NCBI GenBank assembly: GCA_964434855.1
Contig: CAYSWR010000032.1
Span: 1-12,284 of the forward strand
DNA: 12,284 nucleotides
Direction: 5' to 3'
Source: UBA8516 sp964434855
GTDB lineage: Archaea; Thermoproteota; Nitrososphaeria; Nitrososphaerales; Nitrosopumilaceae
Shown here: piece by piece, positions 7,162-12,284 of the stretch
Numbering within the stretch: the stretch's first letter is position 1
Layout of the letters: each line of letters begins with the position of its first letter
Program-made: the position numbers and the translations under genes
The notes under the pieces: generated by a model
The model's input: the letters and a program-made list of their open reading frames with translations, nothing else
Database searches by the model: none
Told to the model about the DNA's origin: nothing

Positions 7162-7629
7162 CTACATCATTTTCCTCACTTGTACAAGAAGCTCCTTGTG
7201 GTTACCTAAAATTCCTCCCTCACCATACATCTTTTTTGTATTTCGCTTAAAGCCATTTTTTGGTGGGGAAAGTGCAAACCATGGTTTTAGTGGTTTTAAT
7301 TTTGATAGAGAAGTTGTTCCTTCTACTAGAGATTTAGCAAGATCATCAGTATTTTTGAATCCTAATTTTGTAATATCTTCTGCAGTGATTTTTCTATAAC
7401 CACCTTTTCGTGCCTTTTTTTCCAACAGTTCCTTTGTAGTAGATAAATCTAATTCCTGCCAAGAAACGTAATGCTTAATCTTATCAAGCATGCCTTTAGT
7501 ATTATCTTTTGCCGGAACTATTGTAGCTCTGAATTTTTTGTCTAAGTGAAAAAGGTCAAGCGTGGTTCTAGCCCAATGTGGAACGTTTACTGTTCCTCTC
7601 ATTCTGACTACTAAGAAAGAATTTGTCAC
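7162..7629 (-). CDS. rpl30: Large-subunit ribosomal protein uL30
   Basis: Archaeal/eukaryotic uL30 (L7e-like), longer than the roughly 60-residue bacterial L30. From the chosen start it is 155 residues: the ferredoxin-like core begins FLVVRMRGTVNVPHWARTTL, followed by the archaeal extension ending in the basic FKRNTKKMYGEGG-type tail. The frame opens with TTG at 7638, which overlaps the uS5 stop. I prefer GTG at 7629, giving MTNSFLVVRMRG, because AAGGT sits about 9 nt before it while nothing suitable precedes the TTG. Gene order between uS5 and uL15 confirms the identity. Confidence 0.95.
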   Translation of the reverse strand: MTNSFLVVRMRGTVNVPHWARTTLDLFHLDKKFRATIVPAKDNTKGMLDKIKHYVSWQELDLSTTKELLEKKARKGGYRKITAEDITKLGFKNTDDLAKSLVEGTTSLSKLKPLKPWFALSPPKNGFKRNTKKMYGEGGILGNHKELLVQVRKMM

Positions 7630-7634
7630 TCCAA

Positions 7635-8270
7635 TCAACCTTGGCTAAATGTCTGTCTAAGACAGTTGAGAACAGCTTTTGATGTAGAATTCATCGTATT
7701 TGTAGAACCTTTACTTTTTGTCCATACATCTTTTAATCCTGCAAGTTTCAATAGATTTCTAATTTTTCCACCAGCAACTAAGCCAAGACCTCTGGGGCCT
7801 GGAATAATTTCAATCGTAACACTTCCTCCTCTCCCCCGTACTTTAAACGGAACGGAGTGAGGTTGATCACATCTACATTCCCAACTTCCACAACCAAGTT
7901 TCACTGGGCTTACTGCAAGATATGCAGCGTTTGTAGCTTTTTCAATTGCAATTCTCATTTGTTTTGATTTTCCTTGTCCGATCCCAAGCCATCCCCCTTC
8001 ATCCCCTGCCGCAACTAGTGCCTTGAATCTAGTATATTCACCATTTGTTGTTTGTTTTTGTACAATTCCTACATCAATTACTTCAGTTTTAATTCCTGGC
8101 AGAAGTTTTTTGATTATTCCCGCTTCTTTAATCCTGTAACCATTTTTATAAATTTCATTCATAGATGTTATTTTTCCAGTACTTACCATAACACCAAGGC
8201 TTGTCCTTGGAACCCATACTTCTTCTTGTTCTTTTCTTTCTCTTCTGACTCTTTGTTCTGTATGACTCAT
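7635..8270 (-). CDS. rps5: Small-subunit ribosomal protein uS5
   Basis: Archaeal/eukaryotic-type uS5 (eukaryotic RPS2), lining the mRNA entry site of the 30S subunit and contributing to decoding accuracy. The 211-residue protein has the S5 double-stranded-RNA-binding-like N domain (about 45-110, ending GWLGIGQGKSKQMRIAIEKA). The archaeal signature GCGSWECRC-x3-HSVPF (about 126-141) follows, then the C-terminal domain with GRGGSVTIEIIPGPRGLGL. Its ATG overlaps the uL18 stop as ATGA. The four-cysteine-like cluster is usual in archaeal and eukaryotic members, not a novelty. Confidence 0.97.
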   Translation of the reverse strand: MSHTEQRVRRERKEQEEVWVPRTSLGVMVSTGKITSMNEIYKNGYRIKEAGIIKKLLPGIKTEVIDVGIVQKQTTNGEYTRFKALVAAGDEGGWLGIGQGKSKQMRIAIEKATNAAYLAVSPVKLGCGSWECRCDQPHSVPFKVRGRGGSVTIEIIPGPRGLGLVAGGKIRNLLKLAGLKDVWTKSKGSTNTMNSTSKAVLNCLRQTFSQG

Positions 8271-8755
8271 TTAGTTTTAACCTCACTATCGATTGCAGAC
8301 TTGACCTTATCGATATCATTTGTAACTTTAAGATGTTTACCGCCAAGTCTTTCTTGATCCGGAAACGTTTCATTATCTGCTGGCACTTCAAGACCAGCGT
8401 CGATCACACCTTTTAGTGCTGCTGCCATTCTTTGCGTATATTTTCTTGTACCGCTGTAAAGGACTGCATCTTTTGCTCCTTTAACAAGAGCTTTCTTTCC
8501 AGCAAGGTAACCAGTAAGATATGCTGCGGGTATACTCTTTCTTGAACCTTTCCAGCCTTTATTTAATAGTGATCTAGAATGTGCTGATGCGAGAACTTTG
8601 TCTCCCTCCATTTCTGGTTTGTGAATTTGTACTAGTGTATTCTCGTTTGAAATCTGTACCGTGATAAAGTCTCTCCTACCCATGAGAAGATGTTTTCTTT
8701 TTCTATAGTTTGTTTTCTCCTCTCTCAGTCTACGTAATATTTGCGAATATACCAT
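8267..8755 (-). CDS. rpl18: Large-subunit ribosomal protein uL18
   Basis: Archaeal uL18 (eukaryotic L5), a 5S rRNA-binding protein of the central protuberance. It has 162 residues. The N-terminal basic stretch RRLREEKTNYRKRKHLLMGR binds 5S rRNA. It is followed by the alpha/beta core with SAHSRSLLNKGWKG and a YLAGKKALVKGAKDAVLYSG segment. It is the first gene of this run and has its own TATA box plus a clear Shine-Dalgarno GAGGA 5 nt before ATG. In many archaea uL18 follows L32e and L19e inside the spc operon; here the preceding gene is argF, so the cluster is broken at this point. Confidence 0.96.
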   Translation of the reverse strand: MVYSQILRRLREEKTNYRKRKHLLMGRRDFITVQISNENTLVQIHKPEMEGDKVLASAHSRSLLNKGWKGSRKSIPAAYLTGYLAGKKALVKGAKDAVLYSGTRKYTQRMAAALKGVIDAGLEVPADNETFPDQERLGGKHLKVTNDIDKVKSAIDSEVKTK

Positions 8756-8760
8756 TACTA

Positions 8761-8765
8761 TCCTC
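8761..8765 (-). promoter_or_regulatory. Shine-Dalgarno of uL18
   Basis: The minus strand reads GAGGATAGTA before the uL18 ATG, so GAGGA is separated from the start by 5 nt. It is the best-placed ribosome-binding site of the ribosomal run and supports uL18 as the first gene of a message. Confidence 0.7.
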
Positions 8766-8790
8766 TTTCACAAAAAATTTCGGTAAAGCT

Positions 8791-8799
8791 CTTATAAAC
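8791..8799 (-). promoter_or_regulatory. TATA box of the uL18-SecY-Cbf5 operon
   Basis: The minus strand reads GTTTATAAG, close to the archaeal TATA consensus, about 40 nt before the uL18 ATG and one base past the argF stop codon. With 25-27 nt spacing transcription would begin near 8768-8771, leaving a leader of about 13-16 nt that just contains the Shine-Dalgarno sequence. This separates the ribosomal operon from pfdA-ftsY-argF, although readthrough is possible because no clear terminator lies between. Confidence 0.7.
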
Positions 8800-8800
8800 G

Positions 8801-9715
8801 TTAGACTCGAAGTAGTGAAATCATAAGAGATTTTTGAGCATGTAGACGATTTTCAGCTTCATCCCAAACAGCTGATTGAGATCCATCAATTACCGAGTTT
8901 GTAACTTCTTGTCCACGTTTTGCGGGAAGACAATGTAGAAAAATTGCGTCAGGTTTAGCTTTTTTCATCAAAGACGAATTAACCTGAAATTTGGGTAAGA
9001 AATCCTTAGTTCTATTAGTCGCTTGATGATGTATTGACACAAATGTATCAGTTACTACAACATCAGCATCAGTTACAGCTAATACTGGATCGTGTGACAA
9101 TTGAATTTCACCCACCTTTTTTGATTCTTTTACAACATTCCTGTCTGGTTCATATCCTTTTGGTGTTGCAATCGAGATATCAATTCCTGTTTTTACGCAT
9201 CCATAAATCATTGAATTGCAAACGTTGTTGCCATCTCCTATCCAAGTAAGTTTTAAGCCAGTGAGTTTTTTCTTTTTTTCTTTTATTGTCATAAGGTCAG
9301 CCAATATTTGACATGGATGGAAAGAATCAGACAGACCATTTATTACAGGTACTGTTGCGCTTTTTGCAAGTATTTCTACTTCGTTATGTGAATACACTCG
9401 TGCCATTATGATATTGACATAACGAGAAAGTGTTTTTGCTGTATCTTCGATTGTTTCTCCTCGAGCAAGTTGTAATTCCTCAAAAGATAGGTTTAGAGCG
9501 TGTCCACCTAGTTGATACATTCCAGTTTCAAAACTTACTCGTGTACGCGTAGATGATTTTTGAAATATCATAGCAAGTGTTTTGTTCTTTAGTAAAGGCT
9601 TGTAAATACCAGCTTTAAGATCTTTTTTTAATTTTATTGCGTTGTTTAGTATTTCTTCAATTTCTTTTTTATCAAGCTCATTCAGTGTAAGTAGATCTTT
9701 TGTTTTTAGTTTCAT
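8801..9715 (-). CDS. argF: Ornithine carbamoyltransferase
   Basis: Transfers the carbamoyl group from carbamoyl phosphate to ornithine, forming citrulline in arginine biosynthesis. The 304-residue protein has the carbamoyl-phosphate loop SSTRTR (54-59), HPCQILAD (133-140), a second-domain WIGDGNNVCNS motif (158-168) and HCLPAKRG (261-268) with the ornithine-side C262. The C-terminal WDEAENRLHAQK fits the family. The ornithine loop normally reads D-x3-SMG; here it is DTFVSIH (223-229), keeping D223 and S227 but changing Met to Ile and Gly to His. Overall similarity still favours OTCase over aspartate or acetylornithine carbamoyltransferase. Its ATG overlaps the ftsY stop (ATGA), so it is the last gene of the pfdA-ftsY-argF unit. 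Confidence 0.92.
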   Translation of the reverse strand: MKLKTKDLLTLNELDKKEIEEILNNAIKLKKDLKAGIYKPLLKNKTLAMIFQKSSTRTRVSFETGMYQLGGHALNLSFEELQLARGETIEDTAKTLSRYVNIIMARVYSHNEVEILAKSATVPVINGLSDSFHPCQILADLMTIKEKKKKLTGLKLTWIGDGNNVCNSMIYGCVKTGIDISIATPKGYEPDRNVVKESKKVGEIQLSHDPVLAVTDADVVVTDTFVSIHHQATNRTKDFLPKFQVNSSLMKKAKPDAIFLHCLPAKRGQEVTNSVIDGSQSAVWDEAENRLHAQKSLMISLLRV

Positions 9716-11034
9716 TTCTTACTCCAACCAAATAAAGAACGCTTCTTTTTAGGTTTAGTATCTTCTTGTTCCATGGTTTGTTGTTCTTCTAGTAACTCTG
9801 TTTTTGGTCTACCCTGTGAAATCCATTTTCTGATTTTTATAGCCAATTCCATAGCTTCTTTATCATTTTCAGGTGGTCTGATGTCAAACAATTTAGAATA
9901 TTTCTCAATATCTTTAGTCGAAAGATTCTCAAATGGATCTTTTTGATCCATTGTTTGTAAATCTTGTTTTGATGTAGATTTAGGTTCCTGTTTTGTTTCT
10001 GCTTTAATTTCCGGTGTAGCCAAAATTACTTTTGGTTCTTGTTTTACCTCTTGTTCTATCTTTTCCATGTTAGTAACACTATCTTGTTCTTGTGTCTCTA
10101 TCTTAGCTGTTTGCGTTTGGATAGATTCTTCCAGTCCTAATATGGATTCTAGAAAAGTATCTTTATCAAAGATTTTCAAATCTTTGTGTTCTTGACCAAC
10201 ACCTAGATACAGAATTGGAGTAGATGTGATCTTTACTATAGAAATTGCAGCACCGCCACGTGCATCAGCATCGCTTTTTGTCAGAATTGCTCCCTCAAAG
10301 TTGGTGTATTGATGAAATTCTCGTGCTTGATTTACAGTATCATTACCTGCAAGAGAATCACCAACAAAAATTCTCAGATCAGGATTTACTACTTTGTTGA
10401 TTTTTGATATTTGATCCATCAGATTCTTACTTGTTTGCATTCTTCCCGCCGTATCAATTAGTATACAATCAACTTTGTGAGATTTTGCATAAAGTGCGGC
10501 ATCACGTGCAACAGCAGCTGGATCTGAACCATAATTTTGTGCTATGATTTTAAGATTCAATCTCTTTGCATGTTCACTTAGTTGTTCAATAGCACCTGCT
10601 CTGTATGTATCAGCTGCTGCAATAACAACGGAAAATTTGTTTTGTTGTAAGAGATGCGCTACCTTTGCCAAAGTAGTAGTTTTCCCAGTACCGTTTATGC
10701 CTACGAATAGTATGATGTATGGCTCACCTGTTTCTTTTTTCTTTTGAATGTTTGATAAAATGTCAATTTTTCCTGCAGCATCAAATAGATTTGAAATGTT
10801 TTCTCGCAAGCTCTGCTTCACTACATTTTCTATTTTTTCTTTTTCAACAGTTGTACCAATTAGTTTCTTTTTAAGATCAGATTTTATAGAATCAATTACT
10901 TCTGTAGCAACATCAGATTCCATTAGTGCAATTTCAAGCTCAAATAGAACTTCGTCAATGTCCTTTTCCTTTAGTTCTTTTTGTCCAAAACTCTTTGTTG
11001 CAGAGGAAAATGCGTTCCTTAGTTTATCAAACAT
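9712..11034 (-). CDS. ftsY: Signal recognition particle receptor FtsY with C-terminal extension
   Basis: SRP-receptor GTPase that delivers SRP-ribosome complexes to SecY. The N domain (1-85) starts almost at the first residue. The G domain has GINGTGKTT (112-120), insertion-box DTYRAGAIEQL (142-152), DTAGR (194-198), TKSD (252-255) and the final GVGQEHKDL (278-286). NG ends near residue 302. A further ~138 residues follow: a Glu/Gln/Lys-rich linker (303-365), a predicted helical block (366-412) and an acidic stretch ending in a basic-aromatic KPKKKRSLFGWSKK. Most FtsY proteins instead carry the charged A region and membrane-targeting sequence at the N-terminus. The start is ATG, 11 nt after the pfdA stop, with AAAGG overlapping that stop. 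Confidence 0.96.
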   Translation of the reverse strand: MFDKLRNAFSSATKSFGQKELKEKDIDEVLFELEIALMESDVATEVIDSIKSDLKKKLIGTTVEKEKIENVVKQSLRENISNLFDAAGKIDILSNIQKKKETGEPYIILFVGINGTGKTTTLAKVAHLLQQNKFSVVIAAADTYRAGAIEQLSEHAKRLNLKIIAQNYGSDPAAVARDAALYAKSHKVDCILIDTAGRMQTSKNLMDQISKINKVVNPDLRIFVGDSLAGNDTVNQAREFHQYTNFEGAILTKSDADARGGAAISIVKITSTPILYLGVGQEHKDLKIFDKDTFLESILGLEESIQTQTAKIETQEQDSVTNMEKIEQEVKQEPKVILATPEIKAETKQEPKSTSKQDLQTMDQKDPFENLSTKDIEKYSKLFDIRPPENDKEAMELAIKIRKWISQGRPKTELLEEQQTMEQEDTKPKKKRSLFGWSKK

Positions 11035-11045
11035 AATGTATGCCT

Positions 11046-11468
11046 TTATTGCTTTGGATTACGATGTTCTTGAATCAAGTGATTCATTTCTTGCTGTCCG
11101 TGTTCTAGTCTGGCTGCTATTTCATGTCGTTGTGCCGAAATCTGTTGTAGTGCAACCTCTAATTCCTTAATTCTTTGTTCTACATGATTAATTGCAGCAG
11201 CTTTATCTTGTTCTATTGCAGCTCCTGCTCCAATATTTACAATCATTTTTTCTTTAGGTGAAATTGTAGCTTTAACATATGTTCCCATTCCAACAGGCAC
11301 AAGAGTTTCGTATGGTGTATCATCATTTATTGCAGCCATTGATTCAATTGCACCTGATGCTTCCTGCAAAAGTTTGATGACAGCCTCTTCTCTTTGAATC
11401 AAGTCAGCCATGTACGCTTCAAGTGCTTGCATCTGTTGTAACAATGCTTGAGCTTGCTCTTCACTCAT
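11046..11468 (-). CDS. pfdA: Prefoldin subunit alpha
   Basis: Alpha subunit of the hexameric archaeal prefoldin (GimC), which captures nascent proteins and passes them to the thermosome. The chosen ATG gives 140 residues: a long N-terminal coiled-coil helix (about 1-45, EEQAQALLQQMQALEAYMAD), a central beta-hairpin region (about 52-92, including LVPVGMGTYVKATI and VNIGAGAAIE), and a C-terminal coiled-coil helix (about 95-136). The frame extends two codons upstream to TTG at 11474, but ATG at 11468 coincides with the predicted transcription start. pfdA next to ftsY is a conserved archaeal pairing. Confidence 0.95.
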   Translation of the reverse strand: MSEEQAQALLQQMQALEAYMADLIQREEAVIKLLQEASGAIESMAAINDDTPYETLVPVGMGTYVKATISPKEKMIVNIGAGAAIEQDKAAAINHVEQRIKELEVALQQISAQRHEIAARLEHGQQEMNHLIQEHRNPKQ

Positions 11469-11490
11469 TTGCAAAAAATTCTCTTACCCG

Positions 11491-11500
11491 CCTATAAATG
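11491..11500 (-). promoter_or_regulatory. TATA box of pfdA-ftsY-argF, possibly bidirectional
   Basis: The minus strand reads CATTTATAGG, centred about 27 nt before the pfdA ATG, which predicts a leaderless or nearly leaderless message. The same bases read CCTATAAATG on the plus strand, an equally good TATA box pointing toward the micro-ORF at 11541. Confidence 0.6.
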
Positions 11501-11540
11501 CATTCTGAAGGAGACTTCTGGTAAGATATTGGAGGTTGAC

Positions 11541-11582
11541 ATGACTAAATTTCTCTCTGTTAACTTTCAGGGTTTATCCTAA
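11541..11582 (+). CDS. Possible 13-codon micro-ORF with strong ribosome-binding site
   Basis: ATG at 11541 opens a short frame, MTKFLSVNFQGLS, ending in TAA at 11580-11582. It is preceded by GGAGG (11531-11535) with a 5-nt spacer, one of the best Shine-Dalgarno sequences in the window. A plus-strand TATA box (11492-11499) lies about 49 nt upstream, leaving a leader of roughly 20 nt. Its stop overlaps the stop codon of the convergent HEPN-like gene. It may be a real microprotein, a leader peptide, or the surviving 5' end of a gene removed when its neighbour arrived. Nothing shows that it is translated. Confidence 0.3.
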   Translation: MTKFLSVNFQGLS

Positions 11583-12151
11583 ACTTTTACATCCAACAAA
11601 TCATTTGGAAATTTTTCAATTGCTTCTGATACCATAGCAATAATAGAATCAATAAAATGTTGGCAATCTGCTATTTCAACATAAGCCATTTCCTCTGTAT
11701 GAATAACCGTCTTTGGTAATTGGGGATTAGCTAATTTGATTTGTTCAATACGATCTTTAGGTGTAAACTCGCTCCACATGAGAGTAGCAAAATCTTCTAC
11801 TTCTACTGATTGTCTATGAGTAGTTTCATGTCTCTTTTTTGATATGATTTGTCCTAAAGTAGTAGAATTGATCGTCTTTAGTTTTTGTGAATACCGAGAA
11901 ATAAACTCCAATGCATCTGTTTTGTTCAGTTCTTTTGCTTTCTGTTTAAAATCTTTAACTGTTAATTTATTGTTAAGTGTTATTCCTAGATTGTATTTTT
12001 TGTTATAATCCTCTAACAAATGAGCTGGTATGCTAAAACATGAATTTAAAAATGCATTAAAATAATATTGTACGTCTGGGAATACGGTGTAATTGTCGTT
12101 TATTTTTTGATAAAAAAACATGGCTTCTTTTATTTTTCCTATAACAGACAT
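11579..12151 (-). CDS. HEPN-like protein, candidate ribonuclease
   Basis: A 190-residue, largely helical protein with no signal peptide or membrane segment. The N-terminal helices contain YYFNAFLNSCFSIPAHLLED (29-48), a pattern common in stand-alone HEPN-domain proteins of archaea. Residues 107-112 read RHETTH, which matches the HEPN catalytic motif R-[N/D/H]-x3-H exactly and is placed after a long helical stretch, as in that fold. HEPN proteins are often metal-independent RNases in toxin-antitoxin and defence systems, but many are non-catalytic. No nucleotidyltransferase (MNT) partner is visible in the window. The ATG at 12151 is the natural start. The family call is from motif recognition only; if wrong, this is a hypothetical protein. 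Confidence 0.75.
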   Translation of the reverse strand: MSVIGKIKEAMFFYQKINDNYTVFPDVQYYFNAFLNSCFSIPAHLLEDYNKKYNLGITLNNKLTVKDFKQKAKELNKTDALEFISRYSQKLKTINSTTLGQIISKKRHETTHRQSVEVEDFATLMWSEFTPKDRIEQIKLANPQLPKTVIHTEEMAYVEIADCQHFIDSIIAMVSEAIEKFPNDLLDVKV

Positions 12152-12232
12152 GTTCTTTGATATTAATTCAAATGCTTATCATGTTTTGGAATTTGTTTTA
12201 CCATTCATTAAGTATCTGTTCTCTATTAGAAT

Positions 12233-12252
12233 AAAACAAAAAAAGAGAAGAG
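12233..12252 (-). terminator. T-rich terminator of the upstream partial gene
   Basis: Read on the minus strand, the sequence directly after the TAA at 12253-12255 is CTCTTCTCTTTTTTTGTTTT, including a T7 run (12238-12244). This is a typical archaeal T-tract terminator and implies that the HEPN-like gene has its own promoter. Confidence 0.5.
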
Positions 12253-12284
12253 TTATGCTTTTGAGAGTCGCTTGTCTACTTCGT
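12253..12284 (-). CDS. C-terminal end of an unidentified gene, cut by window edge
   Basis: The minus strand reads nine codons, EVDKRLSKA, followed by TAA at 12253-12255 and then a T-rich tract. The charged, basic ending would suit a ribosomal or other nucleic-acid-binding protein, but the piece is too short to identify, and one other frame of this end is also open. It is listed because the stop is followed immediately by a terminator-like sequence. Confidence 0.35.
   Translation of the reverse strand, partial: EVDKRLSKA

Noticed and set aside
7835..7895. Cysteine/histidine cluster in uS5 as a possible novel zinc site
   Set aside because: The GCGSWEC-x-C...HSVPF segment is the ordinary signature of archaeal and eukaryotic uS5.
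10748..11170. Open frame of 140 codons on the plus strand across the ftsY/pfdA junction
   Set aside because: It is antisense to two well-recognised genes, has a Phe/Ser-rich composition expected of a reverse-frame shadow, and has no ribosome-binding site or promoter.
11501..11520. Small hairpin GAAG-GAGA-CTTC near the pfdA promoter
   Set aside because: The stem is only 4 bp with a mismatch next to it, too weak to call an operator or terminator.
12152..12181. Promoter for the HEPN-like gene (TTAATATC or GATAAGC on the minus strand)
   Set aside because: Neither element combines a good TATA match with the correct distance to ATG 12151, so no site is claimed, although a promoter is expected after the T-rich terminator.

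Overview
The window is archaeal and reads as a marine-type ammonia-oxidising archaeon (Nitrososphaerota/Thaumarchaeota, Nitrosopumilus-like). The evidence is the archaeal/eukaryotic types of uS5, uL18, uL30, uL15, SecY, FtsY, prefoldin alpha, AdkA, Cmk and Cbf5, TATA-box promoters 25-30 nt before starts, very short or absent 5' leaders, an intron-containing tRNA, and AT-rich compact DNA. The genus is inference; no 16S rRNA or ammonia-oxidation gene is present.

Layout: (1) 1-62, minus strand: the 5' part of a tRNA-Ser(GGA) with a short canonical intron, cut by the window edge; a TATA box lies behind it. (2) 235-2046, plus strand: a secreted protein with two Ig-like repeats and TPRs, probably read from a leaderless mRNA; two of its TPRs share a 63-nt perfect repeat. 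(3) 2089-8755, minus strand: a tightly packed, often overlapping run read as uL18, uS5, uL30, uL15, SecY, AdkA, DUF106 (Oxa1/EMC3-like insertase), Cmk, Cbf5 and finally a small membrane-anchored protein. A TATA box and a good Shine-Dalgarno sequence sit directly before uL18. (4) 8801-11468, minus strand: pfdA, ftsY and argF, with a TATA box placed for a nearly leaderless pfdA message. (5) 11541-11582, plus strand: a 13-codon micro-ORF with a perfect GGAGG. (6) 11579-12151, minus strand: a stand-alone HEPN-like protein with an R-H-x3-H motif. (7) 12253-12284, minus strand: the last codons of an unidentified upstream gene.

Most of the window is a protein-biogenesis neighbourhood: ribosomal proteins, a co-translational chaperone (prefoldin), the SRP receptor (FtsY), the channel (SecY), an insertase (DUF106) and the rRNA pseudouridylation enzyme (Cbf5), joined by two nucleotide kinases and one arginine-biosynthesis enzyme. 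The least ordinary items are the HEPN-like protein with the convergent micro-ORF beside it, an FtsY whose charged tail and basic-aromatic end are at the C-terminus rather than the N-terminus, an ornithine carbamoyltransferase with an altered SMG loop, and the recent-looking TPR duplication.
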